Shown here piece by piece: positions 8,172 through 15,311 of a stretch of 30,538 bases of DNA (its first letter is position 1; every line of letters starts with the position of its first letter). Below the pieces are notes generated by a model. The model ran no database searches. It saw only the letters and a list, made by a program, of their open reading frames with translations, and had not been told where the DNA came from. The stretch comes from an uncultured Oscillospiraceae bacterium. GTDB lineage: Bacteria > Bacillota > Clostridia > Oscillospirales > Acutalibacteraceae. The stretch is from the NCBI GenBank assembly GCA_900544515.1, contig UQVI01000003.1:1-30538 (forward strand), in the 5' to 3' direction. The position numbers and the translations under genes were made by a program.

Positions 8172-8888
8172 ATGCTTATGAATAACCTTGTAGAAACTCA
8201 TTGCCATATACTGCCCGGAATTGATGACGGATCCACTAATGTTGAAACAAGCCTGAAAATGATAAGAAAGCTGCAGGCACAGGGCGCACAGGCAATCATA
8301 CTTACCTCTCATTATTATTCAGATTCCATTTCACTGGATGATTTTCTTGAAAGACGCAATAAGGCTTTCGCGGAGTTAAGCAGTGCACTGCCTGAAAACA
8401 GTCCTAAGCTTATCCCGGCTGCAGAGGTTTATATCAGTCAGTATCTGTTCAGCAATGAGCATCTTGAAAGAATCGCAATCGGGAATTCCGGTTATGCTCT
8501 GATTGAGCATCCCTTCTCCTCCTCCTTTTCACAGGGCTCATACGACAGACTTGTAAATCTGAACTGTGAATATGGAATAAATCCTATTCTCGCTCATATT
8601 GAACGCTATCCGGCTTTAATGGAAAATGAGGTGCTTCTTGATGATTATATTGAAATGGGATGCCTGACTCAGGTAAATATCAGCTCTTTTACCGACAGTC
8701 CCAGACATTTACGGAAAAAGCTTTTCAAATATCTTGAAACAGGCCGAATTCATCTGATTGGCTCCGATTGTCATAATCTTTCCTCACGTCCGCCTGAATA
8801 CGAAAAGGGCGTTAAAGAAATCATTAAAAAGTGTGGAAAAGAAGCAATTGATGTACTTGAAAGAAATGCAAATTTATTAATAAAATAA
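8172..8888 (+). CDS. PHP-type tyrosine-protein phosphatase (CpsB/YwqE)
   Basis: A 238-residue manganese-dependent phosphatase of the PHP fold. It would dephosphorylate the tyrosine tail of the adjacent kinase. Metal-binding motifs are ETHCHILPGIDDGS (8-21), TSHYYS (45-50), AHIERY (141-146) and GSDCHN (197-202), in the order and spacing of CpsB/CapC/YwqE. RBS AAGGGGTG lies 7 bases before the ATG at 8172; a second ATG at 8178 is less well placed. It is the last gene of the operon; a terminator follows within 20 bases. Confidence 0.92.
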   Translation: MLMNNLVETHCHILPGIDDGSTNVETSLKMIRKLQAQGAQAIILTSHYYSDSISLDDFLERRNKAFAELSSALPENSPKLIPAAEVYISQYLFSNEHLERIAIGNSGYALIEHPFSSSFSQGSYDRLVNLNCEYGINPILAHIERYPALMENEVLLDDYIEMGCLTQVNISSFTDSPRHLRKKLFKYLETGRIHLIGSDCHNLSSRPPEYEKGVKEIIKKCGKEAIDVLERNANLLIK

Positions 8889-8906
8889 TCAGAAATACAA
8901 ATAACA

Positions 8907-8936
8907 AAAGCACCGATAAAAATCGGTGCTTTATTT
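8907..8936 (+). terminator. Terminator of wzz-kinase-phosphatase operon
   Basis: Perfect stem AGCACCGAT (8909-8917) with ATCGGTGCT (8922-8930), loop AAAA, flanked by A and T runs. It closes the operon and also overlaps the lost 3' end of the minus-strand FN3 pseudogene. Confidence 0.88.
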
Positions 8937-9234
8937 GCGGTAACACTCTTGGTCGTTGTTGACCAGTAAGAATAATATGTTTTTCCGTTCACCTTTCTGT
9001 AGGTTCTTGACTGAACATAATACTTTGTTCCTGCGGCACAGCCTGTTGCATTCAGTGTTGTACTGTTAATACCTTTTACAGTAACTGTCTTTGCATTGGC
9101 AAAATTGCTTTTAGTTGAATATCTTATCTGATAACCGTCTGCCTTCGCTGACTTATAGGTCGTAGCTGTGAATTTCCTGCTCCCACGCTTATAAGCATTA
9201 TAAATGCAAGCAGGATTGACGAAACTTTTTTCAT
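8934..9234 (-). pseudogene. Decayed secreted FN3-domain protein
   Basis: Remains of a secreted surface protein. From the ATG at 9234, with RBS AAGGAG seven bases upstream, the sequence encodes a good signal peptide (MKKVSSILLAFIMLISVGAG). That frame stops after 36 residues at 9124. In another frame, from about 9195 down to 8934, the DNA encodes a fibronectin-III-like module of the kind common on clostridial surface proteins, with motifs GYQIRYSTKSNF, YYVQSRTYRKVNGK and YYSYWS. That frame has no start of its own and no natural stop; it reads on through the neighbouring terminator. A large internal deletion that joined signal peptide to a C-terminal module out of frame, with loss of the 3' end, would explain this. 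A sequencing indel alone would not explain the missing body. Confidence 0.72.
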
Positions 9235-9289
9235 AAACATTCTCCTTATCTTTGCCAATTTATAAAAAAATTGTCGAATTTTCTGTAAT

Positions 9290-9318
9290 ACTATATACCT
9301 TTACTTTCTGTTTTTCAA
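9290..9318 (-). promoter_or_regulatory. Sigma-A-type promoter of FN3 pseudogene
   Basis: On the minus strand: TTGAAA (9313-9318), a 17-base spacer and TATAGT (9290-9295), about 56 bases before the signal-peptide ATG. Transcription signals of the pseudogene therefore look intact. Confidence 0.6.
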
Positions 9319-9357
9319 GTATTGACTGTAACTTTTCTTTAGCCATTATATGTAAAC

Positions 9358-9396
9358 AGCTCTCCGAGTAATCATACTCAGAGAGCTTGTGTTTTT
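9358..9396. terminator. Terminator after kdgA
   Basis: AGCTCTC-C-GAGTA (9358-9370) pairs with TACTC-A-GAGAGCT (9375-9387), with one mismatch and loop ATCA. It lies 16 bases after the kdgA stop. The T-rich side (TTGTGTTTTTAT) is on the plus strand, so it may work in both directions; the U tract in the kdgA direction is poor. Confidence 0.55.
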
Positions 9397-9403
9397 ATAT
9401 TTA

Positions 9404-10063
9404 TTATTTAGCAGCCATTTCTGCTCTTGCCTCTTTAATCCTCTGAACAAAGAGCTTACCTGTTTCCGTAACCTTATCGTAGTCGCCTGTCTTAGCACCT
9501 GCAATAAGTGACGAACCGGCACCGCAGGCAATTGCACCTGCCTTAATCCAATCCTTAACGTTGTCAACATCAACACCGCCTGACGGCATCATAACTGCAT
9601 TAGGAATAGGACCGTGAATATCCTTGATAAAAGCAGGACCTGCGATATCACCCGGAAATACCTTAAGCACATCAGCACCGCATTCCATAGCGTGTACGGC
9701 CTCTGTCGGGGTATAAATACCCGGCATTGAAGGAACACCATAACGGTTACAGGTCTTAACTGTTTCAGGATCAAAATACGGTGACACAATATATTCTGCA
9801 CCTGCAAGAATTGCAATACGTGCTGTGGCAGCATCCATTACTGTACCTGCACCGATGATGATTTCACCTGAATTATACTTAGCCTTCATTGCCTCAATCA
9901 GCTTGTCAGCGTGAGGAACGGTGAAGGTAAGCTCAATTGCAGCAACACCGCCTGCAATACAAGCGTCTGTGATTTTTTCTGCCTGCTCGATAGATGTTGC
10001 ACGAACAACGGCAACAATACCTACCTCCTGAATTTTTGCAAGTGTTTCAATTTTATTTGCCAT
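9404..10063 (-). CDS. kdgA: 2-keto-3-deoxy-6-phosphogluconate (KDPG/KHG) aldolase
   Basis: Class I aldolase of 219 residues that splits KDPG into pyruvate and glyceraldehyde-3-phosphate, the last step of hexuronate use. The Schiff-base lysine is Lys134 in VLKVFPG, and the catalytic glutamate is Glu44 in IELTFTVP. Length and motif spacing match Eda/KdgA. RBS AAGGAG precedes the ATG. It is the third gene of the uronate operon, 21 bases after kdgK, and ends before a hairpin. Strict KDPG use rather than KHG is inferred from the neighbouring kinase. Confidence 0.92.
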   Translation of the reverse strand: MANKIETLAKIQEVGIVAVVRATSIEQAEKITDACIAGGVAAIELTFTVPHADKLIEAMKAKYNSGEIIIGAGTVMDAATARIAILAGAEYIVSPYFDPETVKTCNRYGVPSMPGIYTPTEAVHAMECGADVLKVFPGDIAGPAFIKDIHGPIPNAVMMPSGGVDVDNVKDWIKAGAIACGAGSSLIAGAKTGDYDKVTETGKLFVQRIKEARAEMAAK

Positions 10064-10084
10064 AATAATGATTCTCCTTATTCT

Positions 10085-11182
10085 TTATCTTTGTACTCGT
10101 GCACCTGCACCATTAACCTTTGCCTCAACCTCTTTGAGTGATGCCATTGATGTATCACCCGGTGTTGTCATAGCCAGTGCACCGTGAACTACACCGTAGT
10201 TCACTGCCTTCTGTGCATCCTGATAAGTCATAAGACCGTAAATAAGACCTGATGCGAAGGAATCACCGCCGCCAACACGGTCAAGAATTTCAAGACTCGG
10301 ATATTCAAGTGACTTATAAATCTGTCCGTCAGCCCAGCATATTGCTTTCCAATCATTTACTGTTGCTGTCTTAACGGTTCTGAGTGTAGTAGCAATCACC
10401 TTGAAATTCGGATAAGCCTTTGTAACGGTTTCAATCATCTTGTAATAGCCGTCCATATTGAGCTCTTTAAGGTCTGCATCGTTGCCCTCAACCTCAAAGC
10501 CGAGTGAGGCTGTGAAATCCTCTTCATTACCAATCATAACGTCGATATACTTTGCAATTTCCTTGTTAACCTCCTGAGCCTTTGCCTGACCGCCGATATC
10601 CTTCCAGAGTGACGGACGATAGTTCAGGTCATAGGATACAATGGTGCCGTACTCCTTAGCCTTTTTAACTGCCTCAATAACAACCTCAGCAGCTGTTTCG
10701 GAAAGAGCAGCATAAATACCGCCTGTATGCAGCCAGCGAACACCGAGAGTACCGAAAATATAATCCCAGTCAATATCACCCGGCTTAAGCTGAGATGCGG
10801 CAGTATTACCTCTGTCAGATGCCCCAACAGCACCGCGTATACCAAATCCACGTTCAGTAAAATTGATACCGTTTCTTACCGTTCTGCCGATACCGTCAAA
10901 AGGCATCCACTTGATGAGTGATGTATCCACACCACCCTGTAAAATCAAATCCTCCATGAGATAACCGATTTCATTCTCAGCAAAGGCGGTAACAACGCTT
11001 GTCTTTAAACCGAAGCATCTTCTGAGACCTCTTGCAACATTATATTCTCCGCCGCCTTCCCAAGCACGGAATGAACGAGCAGTTTTGATTCTGCCCTCAC
11101 CGGGATCAAGTCTGAGCATAATTTCGCCGAGTGAAATTTCGTCAAACATACATTCCTCTTTCGGTCTTAATTTTAAATCCAT
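10085..11182 (-). CDS. kdgK: PfkB-family 2-keto-3-deoxygluconate kinase
   Basis: A 365-residue ribokinase-fold sugar kinase that would phosphorylate 2-keto-3-deoxygluconate to KDPG with ATP. The PfkB C-terminal signature is DRVGGGDSF (301-309), with catalytic Asp307. An N-terminal GGGEYNVARGL segment (43-53) matches the sugar-binding glycine-rich region. The start at 11182 has GGAGG seven bases upstream. An internal ATG at 11149 has a weaker GAGG, so the longer form is preferred. Placement between uronate isomerase and KDPG aldolase supports the substrate call, which motifs alone would not fix. Confidence 0.88.
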   Translation of the reverse strand: MDLKLRPKEECMFDEISLGEIMLRLDPGEGRIKTARSFRAWEGGGEYNVARGLRRCFGLKTSVVTAFAENEIGYLMEDLILQGGVDTSLIKWMPFDGIGRTVRNGINFTERGFGIRGAVGASDRGNTAASQLKPGDIDWDYIFGTLGVRWLHTGGIYAALSETAAEVVIEAVKKAKEYGTIVSYDLNYRPSLWKDIGGQAKAQEVNKEIAKYIDVMIGNEEDFTASLGFEVEGNDADLKELNMDGYYKMIETVTKAYPNFKVIATTLRTVKTATVNDWKAICWADGQIYKSLEYPSLEILDRVGGGDSFASGLIYGLMTYQDAQKAVNYGVVHGALAMTTPGDTSMASLKEVEAKVNGAGARVQR

Positions 11183-11210
11183 TTTTAATCCTCCGTATTA
11201 TCATAAAACT

Positions 11211-12614
11211 TTATTCAAAATTAAAATATTTAATTGCGTTATTATAACAGATGCCCTGAATCATTTCCTTAAGGATATCCTCATCATAGGCATACCAGCC
11301 GTCCTCAACCCATCTGCCGATAAGGGCACACATAATACGTCTGAAATATTCGTGCCTGCCGTAAGAGGTAAAGGAACGTGAATCGGTTTCCATACCGACA
11401 AATTTGCCGAGAACACCGAGATTACCCAGCGTTTTCATCTGATTTATCATACCGTCCATTGTATCGAGGAACCACCACGCAGGGCCGAACTGAATCTTTG
11501 ACTCTGCATCTGCAGACTGGAAATTACCGAGCATTGTGCCGAGCACGGTGTTATCCTTATCATTCAGATTGAACAGGATCGTTTTCGGCAGCTTATCCTC
11601 TTTGTTAAGTGCATCAAGGAAGCGTGAAAGCGGCTGTGCAATCTCGCAGTCACCTACTGAGTCAAAGCCTGTGTCCGCACCGATTTTATTGAACATCAAT
11701 GTATTATTATTCCTCATTGCACCGATATGAATTTCCATTGCCCAGCCCAGCTCGTGATACTTTTCTCCAAGTGCAAGAAGAACAGGCGTTCTGTATTTAT
11801 CACAATCGGAAAGTGGGATTTTTTCGCCGTTCATTGCACGTGAAAAGATTTCCTCAATCTCATCATCCGATGCAATGGAATAAGGCGGATAATCAAATGC
11901 CTGATCTGAAACACGGCAGCCCACTGAATGGAAATAGTCAGCACGGCTGAGGAGTGCCCTGATAACATCTTTATAGCTCTTAATCTCCACACCTGCAGCA
12001 TTGCCCAGTGCTTTTATATAATCAGCAAAACCGCCAAGATGTGCATTCAGTGCCTTATCCGGTCTAAAGGACGGCAGCACCTTGCAGTCAAAGACCTCAA
12101 CGTCTTTCAAAAGCTTATGATATTTTAAATCGTCAACAGGATCATCTGTTGTACAAACAACCTTGACCTTGCTTTTTGCAATCAGGCTCTGTGGTCTGAA
12201 ATCACCGTTTTTAATTGCTTTATTTGCTCTGTCAAAAATATCATCGGCAGTTTTTGCGTTAAGCGGTGTATCTATACCGAAATAGCGCTGAAGCTCAATA
12301 TGCGCCCAATGGTAAAGCGGATTGCCGATACAATACTGAAGAGTGTATCCGAACTTCTCAAACTTCTCTCTTGCGGTTGCATCACCTGTGCAATACTTTT
12401 CCTCCACTCCGCAGCTTCTCATAGCGCGCCACTTATAGTGGTCACCTGAAAGCCATAAGTCAGAAATGTTGTCAGGTGATTTATTTTCATAGATTTCCTT
12501 AGGACTTAAATGGCAATGGTAATCACAAATATCCATATTTTCAGCATATTCGTGAAAAAGCTTTTTTGCCGTGTCTGTATCCAGAAGAAAATCTTTATCC
12601 ATAAAAGCTTTCAT
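11211..12614 (-). CDS. uxaC: Uronate (glucuronate/galacturonate) isomerase
   Basis: A 467-residue isomerase of the amidohydrolase superfamily. It converts D-glucuronate to D-fructuronate, or D-galacturonate to D-tagaturonate, the entry step of hexuronate breakdown. The metal motif CDYHCHLSP (30-38, His33 and His35) and segments such as GNPLYHWAH and the C-terminal GRHEYFRR are typical of UxaC. Of two ATGs six bases apart, the one at 12614 has GGGAG at a workable distance, whereas the one at 12620 abuts it. It is first gene of uxaC-kdgK-kdgA. The oxidoreductase and dehydratase steps (UxaB/UxaA or UxuB/UxuA) are not in the window. Confidence 0.95.
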   Translation of the reverse strand: MKAFMDKDFLLDTDTAKKLFHEYAENMDICDYHCHLSPKEIYENKSPDNISDLWLSGDHYKWRAMRSCGVEEKYCTGDATAREKFEKFGYTLQYCIGNPLYHWAHIELQRYFGIDTPLNAKTADDIFDRANKAIKNGDFRPQSLIAKSKVKVVCTTDDPVDDLKYHKLLKDVEVFDCKVLPSFRPDKALNAHLGGFADYIKALGNAAGVEIKSYKDVIRALLSRADYFHSVGCRVSDQAFDYPPYSIASDDEIEEIFSRAMNGEKIPLSDCDKYRTPVLLALGEKYHELGWAMEIHIGAMRNNNTLMFNKIGADTGFDSVGDCEIAQPLSRFLDALNKEDKLPKTILFNLNDKDNTVLGTMLGNFQSADAESKIQFGPAWWFLDTMDGMINQMKTLGNLGVLGKFVGMETDSRSFTSYGRHEYFRRIMCALIGRWVEDGWYAYDEDILKEMIQGICYNNAIKYFNFE

Positions 12615-12649
12615 AAACATCTCCCATATTTACAAATTTTTTCATTGTA

Positions 12650-12678
12650 ATTATATACCTATATTCTTGTCAATGCAA
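12650..12678 (-). promoter_or_regulatory. Sigma-A-type promoter for uxaC operon
   Basis: On the minus strand: TTGCAT (12673-12678), a 17-base spacer and TATAAT (12650-12655), about 36 bases before the uxaC ATG. A TTGACA hexamer nearby is only 12 bases from this -10 and so is not a likely -35. Confidence 0.78.
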
Positions 12679-12693
12679 CAAGAAATATTGCAT
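12673..12693. promoter_or_regulatory. Inverted repeat covering both divergent -35 elements
   Basis: ATGCAA (12673-12678), nine bases, TTGCAT (12688-12693). The two arms are also the -35 hexamers of the uxaC and AIM24-family promoters. An overlapping CTTGT-7-ACAAG dyad lies at 12666-12682. One dimeric regulator could act on both promoters, but the symmetry may be only a by-product of two identical -35 boxes. Confidence 0.4.
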
Positions 12694-12716
12694 AAATTCC
12701 AGTAATATTATATAAT
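12688..12716 (+). promoter_or_regulatory. Sigma-A-type promoter for AIM24-family gene
   Basis: TTGCAT (12688-12693), a 17-base spacer and TATAAT (12711-12716). RBS AAAGGAG and the ATG at 12750 follow. Confidence 0.8.
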
Positions 12717-12749
12717 ATAATTACAATAAATTGCAAAGGAGAAAAGAAT

Positions 12750-13433
12750 ATGAAATACGAAATTAAAGGTTCACCTTTTCCTGCGGCAATCTGCTATCTT
12801 GAAGCAGGCGAACAGCTGATCACCGAAGGCGGCGGAATGTCCTGGATGAGTCCTAATATCAAAATGGAGACAACCACAAACGGCGGTCTGGGAAAAGCAA
12901 TCGGCAGAGCATTTTCAAACGAAAAAATGTTTCAGAACAGATACACCAGTGTCGGCGGTAACGGTATGATTTCTATCGCATCAAGCTTTCCGGGCGAAAT
13001 AAAGGCAATTGAAATCAATCAGGGTGATGAAATCATCTGTCAGAAGAGCTCATTCCTTGCATCTACTCCCGGTGTAAATATGTCCGTATTTTTCAGAAAA
13101 AAGCTTTCAACAGGATTATTTGGCGGTGAAGGCTTTATTATGCAGAAATTCAGCGGCAGCGGACTTCTGTTTATAGAAATTGACGGAACACCGATTGAAT
13201 ACGATTTACAGGCAGGCGAGCAAATTGTGATCGATACCGGTCATCTTGTTATGATGAGCTCAAGCTGTAAAATGGATGTTAAAACAATATCCGGTATGAA
13301 GAACATTCTTTTCGGCGGTGAGGGCATATTCAATACTGTTGTTGAAGGACCGGGTAAGGTTATACTTCAGACCATGCCTGTGACAAGACTTGCAGGTACA
13401 CTGTCAAGATACATCACAACATCATCAAATTAA
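12750..13433 (+). CDS. AIM24 / TIGR00266 family protein
   Basis: A 227-residue all-beta protein of the AIM24 (DUF124) family. It has the family start (MKYEIKGSPFPAAICYLEAGE), the GGGMSWMSPNI loop, repeated glycine-rich strands and the FGGEG segments. No signal peptide or membrane segment is seen, so it is probably cytoplasmic. The biochemical function of this family in bacteria is not established. It has its own promoter and terminator and is transcribed away from the uronate operon, so a shared function is not implied beyond a shared control region. Confidence 0.85.
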   Translation: MKYEIKGSPFPAAICYLEAGEQLITEGGGMSWMSPNIKMETTTNGGLGKAIGRAFSNEKMFQNRYTSVGGNGMISIASSFPGEIKAIEINQGDEIICQKSSFLASTPGVNMSVFFRKKLSTGLFGGEGFIMQKFSGSGLLFIEIDGTPIEYDLQAGEQIVIDTGHLVMMSSSCKMDVKTISGMKNILFGGEGIFNTVVEGPGKVILQTMPVTRLAGTLSRYITTSSN

Positions 13434-13445
13434 TGAAGCATAACA

Positions 13446-13479
13446 AAAAGGCTGACGGTATACCGTCAGCCTTTTATTT
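13446..13479. terminator. Bidirectional terminator between AIM24 gene and rpsR
   Basis: Perfect palindrome AAAAGGCTGACGG (13446-13458), loop TATA, CCGTCAGCCTTTT (13463-13475), with T-rich sequence on the plus side and a matching A run on the other. It serves the convergent AIM24-family and rpsR transcripts. Confidence 0.92.
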
Positions 13480-13488
13480 TATCAATTA

Positions 13489-13728
13489 TTAGTCAGCTGA
13501 GTAAGGGAGAAGTGCAACGTGTCTTGCTCTCTTAATAGCTGTGGTAAGCTCTCTCTGATGCTTAGCACAAGTACCTGTTACTCGACGAGGAAGAATCTTT
13601 GCTCTTTCAGAAACAAATCTCTTAAGTCTTGTAACATCCTTGTAGTCGATAGTTTCAACCTTTTCTACACAGAAAACGCAAACCTTCTTACGACCCTTGC
13701 GTGGTCCGTTGGCCTTATTATATGCCAT
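13489..13728 (-). CDS. rpsR: 30S ribosomal protein S18
   Basis: A 79-residue S18 that partners S6 on the platform of the small subunit. The core KDVTRLKRFVSERAKILPRR and C-terminal KRARHVALLPY are diagnostic. It carries CVFC (Cys17, Cys20) and CAKH (Cys54, His57), consistent with the cysteine-bearing, zinc-binding form of S18. RBS GGAGG precedes the ATG. It is the last gene of rpsF-ssb-rpsR, 15 bases after ssb. Confidence 0.98.
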   Translation of the reverse strand: MAYNKANGPRKGRKKVCVFCVEKVETIDYKDVTRLKRFVSERAKILPRRVTGTCAKHQRELTTAIKRARHVALLPYSAD

Positions 13729-13743
13729 AGTTAGTTTCCTCCT

Positions 13744-14175
13744 TTAAAATGGTAAATCGTCGTCATCATCAACGATTTCTTCAAAATCCGAATTGTCAGC
13801 ACTTGCATAGCTTGGTGCAGGCTGAGAGAATGCAGGATTGGTTGTACCACTTTCTGCCTTTGATCCGCAGAATGATACATTATTCGCAACAACTGTTACA
13901 GATTTTCTTTTATTTCCGTCCTTATCAGTGAAATTGTCTGTCTGGATTGAGCCCTCAACAGCAATCATTGAACCCTTGTGGAAATAACGGGAAACAAATT
14001 CAGCAGTTTGTCTCCAAGCAGTAACATCAATGAAATCAGCACGTCTTTCCTCGCCTCTTGCCTGGTACTGTCTGTCACAGGCAATCTGAAAGCTGATTAC
14101 GGAAAGGCCGTTTGATGTTGTTCTGAGTTCCGGCTCATAAGTTAATCTGCCCATAAGCACAACAGAATTAATCAT
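13744..14175 (-). CDS. ssb: Single-stranded DNA-binding protein
   Basis: A 143-residue SSB with an N-terminal OB fold (about 1-104, beginning MINSVVLMGRLTYEPELR). A Pro/Ser/Ala-rich linker follows, then the acidic tip DDDDLPF that docks SSB-interacting proteins. It acts as a tetramer in replication, recombination and repair. RBS GGAGGG precedes the ATG. It lies between rpsF and rpsR as in most Firmicutes. Confidence 0.98.
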   Translation of the reverse strand: MINSVVLMGRLTYEPELRTTSNGLSVISFQIACDRQYQARGEERRADFIDVTAWRQTAEFVSRYFHKGSMIAVEGSIQTDNFTDKDGNKRKSVTVVANNVSFCGSKAESGTTNPAFSQPAPSYASADNSDFEEIVDDDDDLPF

Positions 14176-14190
14176 TAATCAAGCCCTCCA

Positions 14191-14481
14191 TTATTCGCCT
14201 TTAGCGACAATCAGTGAACGAAGAACGCCGTCAGTGATGTTGATTACACGGTCAAGCTCTGCTGGGAAATTATCTTCGCAAGCAAAATTAACAACCATGT
14301 AATAGCCCTCATTTTCGTAGTTGATCGGATAAGCGAGTCTGCGCTTGCCCCATGTCTCAACTTCGCCAAGAGTGCCATTTTTGCTGATGAGATCTGTGAA
14401 TTTTTCCTTGAGTCTCTCAACATTCTCTTCTCCGTTTGAAAGAGAGAAAACTAATACGATTTCGTAATTTCTTAATGCCAT
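14191..14481 (-). CDS. rpsF: 30S ribosomal protein S6
   Basis: A 96-residue S6 (start MALRNYEIVLVFS), full length, with the conserved WGKRRLAYPINYENEGYY segment. It binds S18 and 16S rRNA. RBS GGAGG lies nine bases upstream. It is first gene of rpsF-ssb-rpsR, behind a consensus promoter and a structured 5' leader. Confidence 0.98.
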   Translation of the reverse strand: MALRNYEIVLVFSLSNGEENVERLKEKFTDLISKNGTLGEVETWGKRRLAYPINYENEGYYMVVNFACEDNFPAELDRVINITDGVLRSLIVAKGE

Positions 14482-14502
14482 TCTTTAGCACCTCCTTTTG
14501 GT

Positions 14503-14553
14503 CTTTTGGCCTATGCCCTTTGCATAGACAAGGATTGCCCTTGTTTCCAAAGG
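14503..14553 (-). promoter_or_regulatory. Structured 5' leader of rpsF operon
   Basis: The leader can fold into two adjacent hairpins, CAAGG/CCTTG (14529-14533 with 14539-14543) and CTATGC/GCATAG (14511-14516 with 14522-14527). An outer stem (14503-14509 with 14547-14553) encloses both, giving a three-way shape just upstream of the RBS. S6:S18 complexes autoregulate rpsF leaders in many bacteria. I do not see the bulged CCG expected of that motif, so the type is uncertain. Confidence 0.4.
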
Positions 14554-14560
14554 CTTAGAT

Positions 14561-14589
14561 ATTATATCAAATAGTACAAACATTGTCAA
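14561..14589 (-). promoter_or_regulatory. Consensus sigma-A promoter for rpsF-ssb-rpsR
   Basis: On the minus strand: TTGACA (14584-14589), exactly 17 bases, TATAAT (14561-14566). Both hexamers are perfect, as expected for a strongly expressed ribosomal protein operon. Confidence 0.93.
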
Positions 14590-14654
14590 CTGTTTTTTAC
14601 TATATAGATATCGTTTCTATTTATCCGTAATGATATCTGTTCAAACATCTAAAA

Positions 14655-15284
14655 TCATGATTCATTAAAAAACAGTGATTCTATAATAAAATCTCCTACC
14701 TGTTCCCACTCTTCTTTCAGCTGTGCAGTACAATTAAATGTAATAATTACTAATTTATCATTGTAAGAAAAGAAAATCATATTATTATATACATCCGTAT
14801 CAGCAGCTTTCGTAAGAACTTTAATATGCCCAATATGATTTCCGTCAACCTCATAATCATCTGATGCAATAATTTCACTGCTATCTTCCAGGAGATTTTC
14901 AATGTATGATTTATATGGGCCTATACCGCTGTCTTTCATTTCGTTGTCAGTCAGACTGACAGCAACATTAACAGTTGTCTGTTCATTAGAAAACACAATA
15001 TCAGGAACATCACCATTATATTTTTGTAGAATCGTTTCATAATCCAACTGTTTAAAACTTGTAGGAACTTTTATATAAAATTCATTCTCATCAAAACATG
15101 TATATTCTGTTTCGATAAGTTCACCGCTTTTGGTTTCAATTGCAGATACGCTTAATTTCTGGCTTTCTTTTTCCAGTTCTTCACTATGATTTGAAGCCAT
15201 CGTTCTAACCATAAGCAAAACAGCAACAATAAAAACAACAGATATAACTGCAACTGTTATTCCTAGTTTCTTTTTATTATTCAT
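14655..15284 (-). CDS. Membrane-anchored protein of unknown function, PsbP/DcrB-like
   Basis: A 209-residue protein with a basic start (NNKKK), one membrane helix at about residues 8-27 and a predicted extracellular domain. The overall pattern (FYIKVPTSF..., central VAVSLTD, ...VDGNHIGHIKVLT..., ...NDKLVIITFNC..., closing IIESLFF) resembles the Mog1/PsbP-like or DUF1795/DcrB fold. This is pattern similarity only. It starts at ATG 15284 (GAGGAG seven bases upstream) rather than the adjacent TTG at 15287. It lies 27 bases after the HAD gene, at the end of the rimP-ribF operon. Its link to translation genes is probably positional. Confidence 0.6.
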   Translation of the reverse strand: MNNKKKLGITVAVISVVFIVAVLLMVRTMASNHSEELEKESQKLSVSAIETKSGELIETEYTCFDENEFYIKVPTSFKQLDYETILQKYNGDVPDIVFSNEQTTVNVAVSLTDNEMKDSGIGPYKSYIENLLEDSSEIIASDDYEVDGNHIGHIKVLTKAADTDVYNNMIFFSYNDKLVIITFNCTAQLKEEWEQVGDFIIESLFFNES

Positions 15285-15311
15285 CAATAAACTCCTCGTT
15301 ATATAAAATGG

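Noticed and set aside
14606..14638. AGATATC/GATATCT inverted repeat as a terminator for the rimP-ribF operon
   Set aside because: The loop is 19 bases, the stem is AT-rich and no T run follows on the minus strand. The end of that operon remains undefined.
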